NCBI GenBank assembly: GCA_012064385.1
Contig: QRDG01000131.1
Span: forward strand, 986,557 to 1,050,556
Reading direction: 5' to 3'
Length of the DNA stretch: 64,000 bases
Source: Puccinellia tenuiflora
Taxonomy: Eukaryota; Streptophyta; Magnoliopsida; Poales; Poaceae
Shown: in pieces, positions 45,165 through 57,081 of the stretch
Layout: every line of letters begins with the position of its first letter
Numbering within the stretch: position 1 is the first letter of the stretch
Notes under the pieces: generated by a model
What the model saw: the letters and a program-made list of their open reading frames with translations, nothing else
Database searches by the model: none
What the model was told of the DNA's origin: nothing
Made by a program: the position numbers and the translations under genes

Positions 45165-46204
45165 TAAGATTAATGACATGAAGTGAAAAATAAGAACATG
45201 CTGGATCTAGTCATAGGTAGAGGCTTATCACTCCTCATACCTTGCAACATGGTATTTTGGTTTATCCCTAGTGAGGCAACAAAGTAAGGTAAACACCCAA
45301 TGGATCGCGATATTAAGTTGTCAGCTTATCACATCACCACCCCGTTACTCCAACTAATGCACACGTTCCCCGTCACACGCTCTCATAAACATGCTTGATC
45401 AAAACAAGGATACAAGAACGGGGTACATAATATGCATCTACTTTCATAACTGAAATAAACATTGCAATCTCAACATATATTAACTCATAAAAAGATCCAC
45501 CACAAAGGTAATACAACGATGACCGTAATCATGTTCAGCAGCTCATACGGTGCTAATTAGTGAAGCTCAAGAGAGAGAGAGATACATATGCTACTGCCAC
45601 AAACCCATAGTCCAGAGGTGGACTACCCCCTCTTCATCATGGAGATGGTGGAGATGTCGATGGAGAAGAAGGAGACCTCTCCGGCAGCGCTCCGCCGGAG
45701 TTGCCCCCCCTCCAATCTGTAGCCTCCTGGTCTCTGTTTCTTGTTTATCTCGTGTGGTGGCTCTCTCTCCGAAAAACGTCGGGGGGCTCTTTTTATAGGC
45801 GTTTTTAGGTCACGAGGAAGCTTCAGGAAGAAGGATCGTCGCAAACGGGGCCACGAGGGCCAAAAGAGGTGGGCCCATGCGGCCCCTGTACCTGGCCGCA
45901 TGGGGCACCCTCTTTCGCCCCTCCGGCCTCCGTTTGCTTGCTTCCTTCGCTCCTAGGTCTTCCTCCTTCCAAAATAATGATCCCGTAAATTTGCAGCTCA
46001 TTATGACGTCGTTAAGGCCCTGAAATAAATAAGGAAAGAAATAGGGGTTTTCTGCCTGCGCAGGATTAATTCCATAAAAAGGGGAAATCATTATTAATTA
46101 CCAAAAATCATTAAATAACAGTAATATACCCCTTATATGATGCAAATATGAATGGAAAACAAGTGTTATAGTGCAAAGTTCATGTATGCATTTTACATGC
46201 ATCA

Positions 46205-48157
46205 CCAAGTATGCAAATGGGTCGGCCTCTCTTGATATTGCATCTAACAATGTTGTTGAATCTGCTCATGATCAGGAGTTTGAGGCTTTAATTGATAGTA
46301 TGGCGCTGCAAGTTTGGTCGTGCAACAGATGTTTAAGCTTTAAACACCAAACTATCAATTGCAAAGGAAAAATCCATTGTTGGGCTTGTTTTAAGTCTGG
46401 ACACATTAAAAGGGATTGCCCAGGGATAAAGGGGTCTTTACAGTGGGTTGCCAAGCAGACTACTACTCTGTCCCCGGCAAAAGGAATAAACAAAGAAGTT
46501 TCCCCAAGCATCGCGGCAGTATCCCCAATCCCCTGCGAAAACCCTACCTCCTCTGCTCCTCCGCCAATCTCCAATATACCACCAATAGCGAACTTTCCAG
46601 TCGATCCAACTCGGTTCACGCCGGCTGGCATGGATGTCATGCAGCCCTGGGGAGATGATGTGCGCCCTGCAAGGATCTATGTAACTGCAACTGCAGCGCC
46701 CCAGAGAAGGCACGAGCAATGGCGATTGCGCAGCTTGAGCCAAGGCCGCCGGCAGAGGAGATTGATGGTTTCCTTGAGCAGATAGCTAATCATATCTTCA
46801 ACGAACACAATCTTGAGGTAATGAGTTTTGCTGAGAGTGTCGTCGGTCTTGGCCTTTACCGCCTGTCAAGCTCAGTAGCAAGGGATTTGCTTGTGGCGCA
46901 ACATGCAGTTCCTTTGGCAACGGTCGCATACTTTCTTTTGCTAGGCATGATGCAGGGGATAATTTCAGGCCAACAGTCTATACTAGGCTTGGTTGGATCA
47001 TGCTGCTAAATTTTCCCATGGACTACTGTAATGAGGATTTTCTGCGAAACATTGTTAGCAAGTTTGGCAAGATGCACTCTTGGCACAGGGAGGACCCCTC
47101 CCCCACTAGGACTTTAATTGAGCTTTCATATGGAGGAGTTCGTGATATCCCAAGATCTATAGTTGTGCGTGAGACACAGAGATATGGAGGAGTGGTGGTT
47201 TCCTGGACGGTACCAGTTTTTATTCTGCAGAGTGAACAAGCTGATGCCATGCCTGGAGATGAATCCCCTGAACCGCATGATGGCAATCCACATCCCTTTC
47301 ATGGCCCTCCTGTTATCCCTCTGGATGATGCATGGGTTCCACCAAATAACAATGAAGGAGGTCAAGGTTGGGGGCTTTGGGATGCTGGAGCAGCAGGAGA
47401 AATTAATGTGGTGCAACATGGATGGGGTGACGAGATGCAGCATGACCAAGACCCACAGCAAGCACAGCAACAGTCATCCTCGATAGTTCAGTTCACTGGC
47501 GACTCCATTGACTCTGAAAATTATGTTCAGGCAGAGGGACCTGAGCAGATTATGGATGTGCAAATTCCTGGAGTGGAGGGTCCACAGATGGCAATTGTTC
47601 CTGCTGGACCTGTAGTGCTAGGAGAACAACAAAACGTACAATTCTTCAGGGTTCTGCTACCTGATCCTATGGATGCATGGGTTCATTTTCTCGGGAGGAA
47701 TTTGTTCAGCTTCATGTTTGAGAAAAGCATCTTTAGTCTGTCGGCTTCCCTGGTTAACAAACCATTACTGCTACCACCTGTTCTTGATTTTATACAGGTT
47801 GATGATCTAGCTATTTCCCCTGCACCAAAGTAGAGAACTAGAAAGCAATATGCTGTGGATTCTCTAGTTCGCAGAACAATAAGAAGCAAGGTTAGAAATG
47901 AAGGTTTTCGTCTAGTGCAAATGGTGGACAAGCCAGAGCCAAGGAAGAAGCCTAGGTCTGCCAAGCCTCAAGTGGATGAGGAAAAGCACACTTCGGCAAA
48001 GCCACAGATGGAAGAAGCTCCTCCCTTTACCCCAATAAAGGTCCTGCAGCAGGTGGACAAAATTCTGGAAATTGAGGAAGCAGATTTGACACAGGAAAAG
48101 CTTGAGGCTATTCCTGCCAAGCCCACTACTTCTCACTCAAGTTCCAATGATGAATAA
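46205..48157 (+). pseudogene. LINE ORF1, central and C-terminal part
   Basis: ORF1 proteins of LINEs bind the element RNA. Pieces: 46210-46785 with two Cys-rich knuckles (CNRCLSFKHQTINC and CWACFKSGHIKRDC) and the conserved MDVMQPWGDD; then a shifted frame 46719-47009; then 47000-47833, an acidic and Gln-rich region; then, after a TAG at 47831-47833 in the same frame, a basic C-terminus ending at 48157. The conserved part resembles a domain of unknown function common in wheat LINE proteins. Two frameshifts and one stop make it inactive. The first bases after the Athila-type LTR are its TSD ccaag. Confidence 0.85.
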
Positions 48158-48379
48158 AGCTGTATGCTCTTTAGGCCTGATGGGCCTCTTTTGTCTTTTG
48201 ATGATGGTTGATGGGTTACATCTTAGGCTTTTGTTGGGCCTTTCTTTCTAGCTTAAGTATCTGGTTTTTATTTACCCTGTTCATGTGGATTTTATGGTCT
48301 GTAATAATTCCTATCTGAGTACTTTGGTGCTGCTTTACTGTGTCAAGCAGTTTATTATGCTTATTCTGTTTTGGTTTAA
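48158..48379 (+). other. Spacer between LINE ORF1 and ORF2
   Basis: 222 bp of T-rich sequence with no frame or motif that I recognise; such a spacer is normal in plant LINEs. Confidence 0.6.
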
Positions 48380-49446
48380 ATGGATTATCATCAGAGCATG
48401 CTAAATTGGTTGGTTTTGGATTGGAATGTCAGGGGTTTAAATGACAAAGTTAAAAGGCTGGCAGTTTATAATAAAATAGAGGAAAGTAATGCTGCAATTA
48501 TTTGTCTTCAGGAGACAAAATGCCAAATTTTGATCATACTTTCATCAGAAGCTTTTGTCCCAAGAGGTTTGATCAATTTGCTTTCTCACCCTCAGTTGGT
48601 GTGTCTGGTGGTTTAATTGTGTTGTGGAATTCTTCTATATTCACTGGAAAACTGATTGAAATTCATAGATCAGCGATTCATATAGAGTTTACTTCTGTGC
48701 ATAATGCTAACTCATGGACTCTTGTAAATGTTTATGGGCCATGTAAAGGGGTAGAGAGAGATAATTTTGTCTCCTGGCTTTATGGTCTACACATCCCCTT
48801 ATCTGAGAATTGGCTTTTAATGGGGGATTTCAATTTCATCAGATCAGAGGATAACAGAAATAGACCAGGTGCTGACATAAATGACATTCTTCTTTTTAAT
48901 GATATCATTGGACATTTGGGGTTGATTGAACTGCCTGTTAAAGGAAGATCTTACACTTGGTCTAATATGCAAAGCCAGCCTTTATTAGCTCAACATGACT
49001 GGTTTTTCACTTCATGTCAATGGACTTTGGACTTTCCAAACACGATGGTAAACCCCTTGGCAAAAATTACCTCTGATCAACTGCCTTGCGTTGTCCAAAT
49101 TAGCACAGTAATCCCCAAGGCAAAAAATTTCAGATTTGAAAATCATTGGATAAAGCAACCTGGATTTATTGAATTGGTTAATTCAGTGTGGAATGCCCCT
49201 GTAAGGCGAACCTCAAGTGTTGCCATAATTTCAGCCAAATTTAAAAAGTTAAGATATGAGCTTAAACGTTGGGGGAAGAGTTTATCTCATATCAAGTTGT
49301 TAATTGAAAGATGTAATATGGTTATCCTTTTCATGGATCAGCTTGAGGACCAAAGGGTACTTAGTTTGCCGGAGTCAAATTTCAGAAAACTGGTGAAAGT
49401 GCACTTGGAAAAGTTGCTTATTATTCAGTCTGATTATTGGAAGTAG
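48380..49446 (+). pseudogene. LINE ORF2, endonuclease domain
   Basis: The domain nicks the target DNA. It starts at ATG 48380. Motifs include WNVRGLN and QETK (frame 48380-48616), then after a frameshift near 48518 VNVYGP, GDFNFIR, YTWSN and SDQLP. The last motif is normally SDH, with a catalytic His; here it reads SDQ. A TAG at 49444-49446 ends the second frame, and coding similarity continues after it (ENTKYFHAKATERF). Confidence 0.87.
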
Positions 49447-51294
49447 AGGTGCATAATTAGATGGGTGCAGCTGAATGGAGAAAATACAAAGTATTTCCAT
49501 GCTAAAGCCACTGAACGGTTTCGACACAACACATCTGGCTGATACCTTTACTGAGATTGAGATTGAGAATGTTATGAAAAATTTAAAGTCTGATAAAGCT
49601 CCTGGACCTGATGGGTTTACTGGAGCTTTTGTGAAAAAATGTTGGCCTATTATTAAGTCAGACTTTATTGAGTTTTGCAATGATTTTCATTCTGGAAAGG
49701 TCTCTCTTCAAAACATCAATGGCTCCTATATCAGTTTAATGCCTAAGAAGAATGCACCTGAAACAGTCAATGACTTTAGACCCATATCTCTAACAAATAC
49801 CTGTCTCAAATTTGTTACTAAGTTGATTGCCAACAGGTTTCAAGAGATAATCACCTCCTACATTCATGCCAACCAATATTGTTTTATTAAGTCCAGAACC
49901 ATACAGGATTGCCTAGCCTGGTGTTTTGAGTACCTTTTTTAGTGTCAAAAATCTAAGAGGAAGATTGTGGTCTTTAAGATTGACTTTGGAAAAGCTTTTG
50001 ATACTATTGAGCATGCTGCCATATTGGAAATTCTTAGATGCAAAGGCTTCCCTCCTCTGGTCATTGGCTGGATCAAAGAGATATTATCCTCAGGATCTTC
50101 CTCTGTTCTTTTAAATGGAGTGCCTGGAAAAAACTTTGTGTGCAGGAGAGGGGTTAGGCAGGGGGATCCTCTCTCTCCCATTCTATATGTGTTGGGAGGA
50201 GATTTGTTCCAAAGCATTCTGAATAGAGCTCTTATAGAGGGAAGATTAAATCTTCCTATTCCCATATCTGGTAATTATCCAATTATCCAGTATGCTGATG
50301 ATACATTGGTAGTTCTACCAGCTGAAAAGAAGCAACAGATGGTTTTCAAGGAGTCTTTGGAGCTCTTTGCTTCGATCACTGGGCTCAAGATAAATTACCA
50401 TACGTCCTCTTTAATTCCTATTAATTTGGAGCCTGGTGAGGAGACTGAAATGGCTGAAGTTTTGAATTGCCAAATAGCTTCCATGCCTTTCACTTATTTG
50501 GGATTGCCCATGGGAACTACAAAACCTCTGATTAAGGATTTTGCTCCACTTATTGATAGAGTTGAAAGGAGATTATCTGCTACTGTATCCTTTCTCTCCT
50601 ATGGACATAGCCTGGTACTAGTTAATTCGGCGCTTTCTTCCCTACCAACTTATTACATGCGCACTTTGGTAATTCCCAAAGGAGTCATTGAAATTATTGA
50701 TAAGGCTAGAAGAAGATGTTTATGGAGGAAGGATAAAAATAAGGAAAGAGTAAATTCTCTGGCTTCATGGGAAATGGTTTGCAAACCTAAGAAGAAAGGA
50801 GGCCTAGGAATCTTGGATCTGGATTTGCAGAATAAAGCATTGTTAATAAAATTCTTAGATAAGTTTTACAATAATGCAGAAGTTCCATGGGTAACTTTGG
50901 TTAGGGATTCATATTATTACAACACTGTCCCCCATGCAATGGTGAAAAGTGGGTCTTTTTGGTGGAGAGGAGTTTTTGCACTAGCGGATGAGTGGTGCAA
51001 ATTGACCACCTGCAAGTTGGGCAATGGACATTCAGCTCTCTTTTGGGAAGATAATTGGTCTGGGGAAGTTTTGTCTGAGAAGTTCCCAAGGATGTTCTCC
51101 TATGCAAAGGATTGCATGATTTCAATTCATGACTTTGCTTCTTCTTCACACATTTTGGAGAAGTTTCATCTTCCTATGTCGGTTCAAGCGTTTGAGGAGT
51201 TCTATGAGGTGCAGGAGATTCTTCTTGGGGTTTCACTGGAGGAAAGAGCTGACAAGTGGATTTTTTTCGTCAAATAAAGGAATATATACGTCAA
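49447..51294 (+). pseudogene. LINE ORF2, reverse transcriptase domain
   Basis: The sequence first reads GENTKYFHAKATERF, then jumps to EIENVMKNLKSDKAPGPDGF; the usual stretch of many tens of residues between is missing, suggesting a deletion near 49530. RT motifs follow: FRPISLTNTCLK, FKIDFGKAFD (49970-50000), RGVRQGDPLSP and the YADD box (50291-50302), then LGLPMG. A TAG at 49940-49942 lies in frame and fits CAG to TAG. The frame is lost in a T-run near 51262 just before a solo LTR. Confidence 0.88.
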
Positions 51295-54292
51295 TGTAAC
51301 ATCCAAATCTTCTATTAGGATGTTTTGCATTTAGATCATTTGAATTTCATCATGGCATCATTTGAAAAATTTGCATTTGCTCGTTTGCATCTTTTCCCAA
51401 AAGAAATAAACCCTAAACTCTATTTTGAATTATTAGCAAATTCAACAAGCTAATTATATAGGCTTGGGGTTCTATGCAAAAATACCCTTTTATAGTCAAA
51501 TATGGCAGAGGGAAATTTTACAAAAAAATTTCAAAATTGGTTTGACTCATTTTGGAGTTCTAAATCAAAAGTTATTTGAAAAACTGTTTTCTGAAAAAGA
51601 ATAAAAGAAGAAGAAAAAAAAAGGGAAAACCGGCCGAACCAGGCCCAACACCGGCCCAGCCGCACCTTTCTTTCCTCTCTCTTCTTTTCCTCCCGCATGG
51701 GCCGGCCCACTAGCGTGGCAGCAGCTCTGGCGCGGTTCGATCCATCGAAGTTCCTTCTAGAAAATCGTTTTTCAAAACCTATCCCTAATCAAACTCCTAT
51801 ATCTTCATCTAGAAGACTCCAAACTCGACTCCAAACTCGAATCCGTTTGTTTTTCCTTGTTCCCTACTCCAAGTAGTACCTCTCCACCGACCTATTCGCC
51901 TATATAAACCCCAGACCCGAGGCAGAACTCGCACCAAACCCGAAACCCTAGTTTGCAACCTCTTTGCAATCTTTCGCTTCTCATGCTCGGATGCCATTTC
52001 TTCCTTCGCGAGAGTTGTAGATCTCGTCGAGATCTTTCCATCCCGATAAACCTCACCACTTTTTATCCACCGTAGCCGGAGAATTCTGCATCGCAAGTTT
52101 TCAGATCTGATCGAGTAAATTCTCGATTATTCACCAACCGTCCGACCAAATCCGGTGAAATTTTTACACAAGGTAGATCCCATCGTTCCCCACAACTTTC
52201 GTGTTCAAAGTTTTTCGTTTTGATGCACGGTTTTATTTATAAAAATCGGATCTATTTTTCGAGGTACAGACGAATCAGAAGTCGCCACGTGTCATCCTCG
52301 TCACCACCTAGTCACCATCCGCGTGGTATCCACGTCATCGCCACATCGGCATCCAGTCAGCAGCGGAGTCAGCACTGCATCACGCTGACATCATCAAGGT
52401 CAACTCTCGGTCAAAGATCTTTTCTTAAATTACAGAAAATCATTAAAACTTGTAAAAAATTCATATCTTTTCAACCGTAACTCGAAAAATTAAGTTCAAT
52501 ATACCAAAATTCTTAGAAAAATAATATCTATCCAGATCTGAAATAATATTTAACTTTTAAATTTTTTTATTATATGTATTTTCAAATCTTGTTAATTGAT
52601 AATTTGGGAATAACTTTTTATCTATAACTCGAATTGATTTAGTTCCTTCGGCTAAAAGTCTCAAAATTAAATCTTCTGTCCAGAGAACATTAAACCTAAT
52701 TATATGAACTAAGTTTTGATTTAATAGCTGTAGATTCATGTTAACCCTTTATTCAACATTAACTCGATCGTTTTGGTTTGTTGCATTAAAAAATATTTCT
52801 CATGCATCATATAATCCAGAGAACTAAAGTTAATGTTTTGTGCCCAATTAACATGTCATGCATGCATATGTGTATGTTTGCTTTGTTTCTTATTGTTGTG
52901 AACGTGTAATCGTGTAGAGAACGACGCTTGCGACTGTTACTGCAACTGTGAGGATTGTGTGAACCCCTACGAGGATTAAGGCAAGTGGTGCTCATAAACG
53001 TCCTATTATTTTCCTATGCATCGTAGTCTTTATTTTAAGTAGACTTGCATGTGTAGGAGTTGAATTGTTAAGCTATGCTAGATTGTTCCATTAACACCCA
53101 GATGGAATAATCATATGTTCACCCTTAGCATTTGATAATGGCAAACCGTCGTAGGTTAGATTGCTTAGTTGATGAATAGAAAGCGTGGTTGGGAAATTCA
53201 TGACATGCTTATTTTGTTTATGGTTTTAAAAATCTTAATAAAACCACTGAGTAATTTAATCTACCACTGGGCGGATTGCTAGCTTGTCATCTGAGTTAAA
53301 CTTTATGGTGGGGACCGCCGCCCAGTATCATTGAGAATAGTATGGTTTCTTGTTTGGTAGCTATTCTGTGCAACCATGTGTTAATGTAGTATGGGCTATG
53401 ACAGAAATTGGTAGATGGTGGTGACCTGAACCCATCGTAGCCAGAGATGTAGAATAGTGATAGGTGGTACGGTGCGTGGGGGTTTGGGAAGCTACTTTCT
53501 ACTAGTTCTGGTTCGATCCTCTCTTCCTCTCCATGTGGTGATTCCCGGAGTGAGCAGAGTGGACCGGGCAACATGGGTAAAGTGTACACACCTCGCGAGG
53601 GTTTAAACTAAGATCTTAGCCGTGTCCTTTGGTTATGGGCAAACTAGCAACTAGATGGGAGTCTATGACATATTCTCACTCATCCAAATTTTCTAAATTA
53701 AAATTTGATGGGATAACAACAAATTGGTGGGAGTATCTGGTGGTATGCCAGTGGACTCATAGCCAGTTGGGTAGGAGCACCTGTTGGAATAACAGAGTGT
53801 CCAATTAATGTGTGAAAACAAATGTTTATCAAATGATAGGATAAAATTGTTGTTTTGCGCAAAAATCAGCCATTGAAACTCCACCTAGCCAAATATGCAT
53901 GTAGAAGTTAGGTAGAGTTATATAATAGCCTCTCAAGCACACTTGCCAGTACAAATCCCATTGTACTGACCGTATTCGCTGCGGCTGCAATTGCACTATT
54001 GCAGGTACGATTTTACGTAGGTCTTGGAGCTACACCCGGCACGTACGCCTGTGGCACGAGTTGATTGGAGCTTCATTATCGTTTATTTTCCGCTGTGTGC
54101 TTTTATTCAATAAAGTTATTTTGTGCTAGCGTCAATGCTATGCAAAGATGTAAGGACTTTGTTATTCTGGATCATTTCGTTGTAATAAAGACGCATTGTG
54201 TTCTGTTATTTCATTTGTAATGAGTGTGCTAGCGAGTCGATCCGGGACTGTACTCATAAACGAGGTCCATATTATTGGGTCGAGTCGCTACA
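51295..54292 (+). repeat. Solo LTR of a chromovirus-like Gypsy element (2998 bp)
   Basis: It runs from TGTAACATCCAAATC to GTCGCTACA. The flanks are gtcaa (51290-51294) and gtcga (54293-54297), a TSD with one mismatch. A good TATA box (tatataaa) lies at 51901-51908, followed by a pyrimidine-rich start region. No coding domain is present. It splits LINE ORF2 between RT and the zinc-binding tail. Confidence 0.87.
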
Positions 54293-54297
54293 GTCGA

Positions 54298-54824
54298 GAT
54301 CATTTTACAATATGCAGTTTTCACATCTAGAAAATCATCTTCCCTCATGTTGGATCTAGAAATCTTGGTGCATGTCCAAGCACAGGTTTTTCGCTTGGCT
54401 TTTGCTGCATGACAGACTTAACACAAAGGACATGATTGTTAGGAGGAATTCGAAGTTACAGGATAATAATTATGATTGTGTGCTCTGTCAGGAGGCAGTG
54501 GTTGAAAACAGGATTCATCTCTTCTTTCAGTGCAGATTCAGCGCGACAATCTGGAATTATCTGCAGATCCATTGGATGGATGGAACTGTCATTCAGAACC
54601 TCAGGGTGGCGAAACAATCTTTTGAGGGGCCATGCTTTTCGTAGATTGTTACTCTGGCCTGCTGGAATATCTGGAAACAGAGAAATGGCTGGATTTTTAA
54701 TAATGTGCCTGCCTCTTTTAGGGGATGGAAGGCTGGTTTTGTAGTAGATGTCACCATGCTTAAGCATAGGGTGAAGGCTAAGCTGGTTCCTAATTTTTCA
54801 TCATGGATTGACAATCTTTTGTAA
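54298..54824 (+). pseudogene. LINE ORF2, C-terminal zinc-binding region
   Basis: After the solo LTR the coding similarity resumes with SKHRFFAWLLLHDRLNTKDM and a CVLC...HLFFQC zinc-binding pattern typical of the RVT zinc-binding domain at the end of plant LINE ORF2. A TAG at 54642-54644 interrupts the frame, which then continues in phase to TAA 54822-54824. Confidence 0.85.
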
Positions 54825-54909
54825 ATTTCCTTTGTAAATATGTAAATATTGTTTACCGGTAATAAAAGACTATGAGGGTCTCCCCCGCAGTAGTAAATTT
54901 CAAAAAAAA
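54825..54909 (+). other. LINE 3' untranslated region and A-tail
   Basis: A short 3' untranslated region contains taataaaag (possible polyadenylation signal, near 54861) and ends in an A-run at 54902-54909, merging with the right TSD copy (54910-54918). Confidence 0.85.
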
Positions 54910-55875
54910 AAGATTCAGTCAATTCTGGATTGGCCGACTCCAAAGTCGGTCAAAGACATCCGTAGCTTCCTTGGGTTAGCGGGTTATTACCGCCGATTCA
55001 TCGAAGGCTTCTCCAAGATATCCAAAGCATTGACTGACCTTCTCAAGAAAGATAAGAAGTTCGTATGGACGGACAAAGCTGAAGAGAGCTTCCAAACCCT
55101 AAAAGTCAAACTCACGACCACTCATGTGCTTATCCTTCCGGACACCAACAAGGACTTTGTCGTCTTCTGTGACGCCTCTCTACAAGGCTTAGGCTGTGTG
55201 CTGATGCAAGAAGGCCATGTATTAGCATATGCTTCTCACCAACTTAAACCGCATGAGCACAACTATCCAACTCATGATCGAGAGCTTGCTGCCGTGGTTT
55301 ATGCTCTGAAGCAATGGAGACCCTACCTGCTGGGCAACCATTGCGAGATCTTCTCGGATCACCAAAGTCTAAAGTATCTCTTCACCCAGCCAGATCTGAA
55401 TCTCCGACAGAGAAGATGGTTGGAATTAATCAAGGACTATGATGTGACCCTCAACTATCAGCCCGACAAGGCCAACGTCGTGGCAGATGCGCTGAGTCGC
55501 AGGTCTTATTGCAACACCTTGATGGTTGAGAAGGCTCAACCTGGTCTGCATGAAGAATTCGCCCATTTGAATCTGGAAATTGTTCCTTCCGGATTTCTGG
55601 CAAACTTAGAGATCAAATCCACTCTTGAGGATGAGATCAAGGCAGCCCAACATCAGGATGCTGGCATCCAAAATATCAAGGAGAATATCGCAAGTGGGAA
55701 AGCTAAATGTTTCTCTATTGATGACTCTGGTGTTGTCTATTTCGGGGACCCTCTTGTGGTGCCCAAGAGTGGGAGTGTGAAAGGGGTGATACTCCAAGAA
55801 GCACTTGAATCTCCCATATCCATCCACCCTGGTAGTACCAAGATCTCCGCAGCCAATTATGGTGGACTCGCATGA
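54910..55875 (+). pseudogene. Reverse transcriptase thumb and RNase H of the chromovirus
   Basis: The gag-pol frame resumes after the LINE with KIQSILDWPTPKSV and RSFLGLAGYYRRFIEGF. RNase H shows the catalytic pattern VFCDASLQGLGCVLMQ, ELAAVVYALKQW, IFSDHQSLKYLF and NVVADALSRR. The frame is open to 55875, but similarity shifts frame near 55850 at the start of the integrase zinc finger. Confidence 0.9.
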
Positions 55876-57045
55876 AGCGAGAAATTGCTAAGTACGTTGC
55901 TGAATGCGACGTCTGTCGCCATGTGAAGGCTAAACATCAAAGGCCAGCGCGTACTCTTCGCCCCATACCTATTCCCGAGTGGAAATGGGATGAAGTTGGT
56001 ATGGACTTCATTACTGGCTTCCCAAGGTCACAAAAGGGTAATAATACCATCTGGGTAGTTATTGATCGTCTGTCCAAGGTCGCTCACTTCCTTCCGGTTC
56101 GTGACGATATTCGAGCAAGCCAACTTGTTGATTTGTACGTTGCCCGGATTGTTCCCTTGCATGGGGTTCCACTGAGGATCATCTCAGACCGTGGAAGTCT
56201 ATTTGTGTCCAGATTCTGCAGAGCTTCCAAACTGCTATGGGAACCCGTCTCAACTTCAGTACGGCTTATCACCCTCAGACTGATGGTCAGACTGAAAGGG
56301 TAAACCAAGTTCTGGAGGACATGCTTCGGGCATGTGTTGTCTCCTTCGGTAAAGGTTGGGAAAAGTATCTCCCCCTCGCCGAGTTCTCCTACAGCAATAG
56401 CTATCAAGCTAGTCCGCAGATGGCTCCATTTGAGGTTCTCTATGGAAGAAAATGTCGGACTCCTCTGAATTGGTCTGAAACCGGAGAGAGGCCACTCTCG
56501 GTCCTGATGTGATCAATGAGGCTGAAGAGAAAGTCCGTATCATTCGAGATAATCTCAAGATTGCTCAGTCCAGGCAGAAGAGCTACTATGATAAGCATCA
56601 TCGGGAGGTTCACTATTCCATTGGTGATAAAGCCTACCTTTGTGTCTCTCCCCTCCGTGGGTTTCGCCGTTTCGGGATAAAAGGGAAACTGGCACCTCAC
56701 TTTGTTGGTCCTTTCACTATCCTGGCAAAGAGAGGTGATCTCTCCTACCAATTGGAGCTCCCAGAGAAATTCCCAGATGTGCATGATGTGTTCCATGTCT
56801 CTCAACTCCGTCATTGCTTCAAAGATCCTATCCGTGGGGTTGATCATGAAGTGTTGGACATCCAGGAGGATCTGACTTACCGTGAGCATCTTGTCCGCAT
56901 CTTGGATGAAGCGGAAAGGAAGACTCGTAACCAGACCATCAAGTTCCTCAAGATCCAGTGGTCTAACCATTCTGAAGAAGAAGCAACCTGGGAACGTGAA
57001 ACTAGTCTTCGTCAGGAATACCCCGCCTTCTTCACTCAAGCCTAG
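55850..57045 (+). pseudogene. Integrase with chromodomain-like tail of the chromovirus
   Basis: Three successive frames are needed. Frame 55872-56303 has the zinc finger Cys pair (CDVC), VGMDFITGFPRS (first Asp) and IISDRGSLF (second Asp). Frame 56237-56512 has AYHPQTDGQTERVN (catalytic Glu) and MAPFEVLYGRKC. Frame 56509-57045 has the GPY module (FVGPFTILAKRG), DVHDVFHVSQLR and a chromodomain-like end (IKFLKIQWSNHSEEEATWE). Chromodomains are thought to steer integration to heterochromatin. The last frame ends at TAG 57043-57045. Confidence 0.88.
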
Positions 57046-57067
57046 AATCGCAGGATGAGATTCCTGT

Positions 57068-57081
57068 AAGGGGGGCAGATT
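57068..57081 (+). promoter_or_regulatory. Polypurine tract of the chromovirus
   Basis: taaggggggcagat lies directly before the 3' LTR, the expected primer site for plus-strand synthesis. Confidence 0.8.

Larger units (their letters stand above)
32881..46204 (-). mobile_element. Third pol-less Athila-type element, left LTR truncated
   Basis: Minus-strand order: 5' LTR (41785-46204, enlarged by a CACTA insertion), primer site (about 41758-41777), leader broken by a solo LTR (38324-41463), gag-protease (36355-38322), untranslated region, polypurine tract and 3' LTR remnant (32881-33969). LTRs begin TGATGCATGTAAAATGC. RT, RNase H and integrase are absent. The right flank begins ccaag (46205-46209), but the left flank has no matching copy, so the left end was lost by deletion together with some LINE sequence. 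Confidence 0.87.
41785..46204 (-). repeat. 5' LTR of the third Athila-type element, enlarged by a CACTA element
   Basis: LTR sequence flanks the CACTA insertion on both sides (41785-42522 and 45165-46204). Without it the LTR would be about 1775 bp. It contains a TATA-like site at 45791-45798 and the palindrome at 45874-45884 and 45894-45904. The outer end TGATGCATG lies at 46204 on the minus strand. Confidence 0.85.
32366..54909 (+). mobile_element. L1-type LINE, nearly full length, split by nested insertions
   Basis: Without the Athila-type element (32881-46204) and the solo LTR (51295-54292), about 6.2 kb remains. It has a 5' untranslated region, ORF1 with a zinc knuckle, ORF2 with endonuclease, reverse transcriptase and a C-terminal zinc-binding region, and an A-run at 54902-54909. 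A 9-bp TSD with one mismatch brackets it. Multiple stops and frameshifts make it inactive. Confidence 0.9.
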
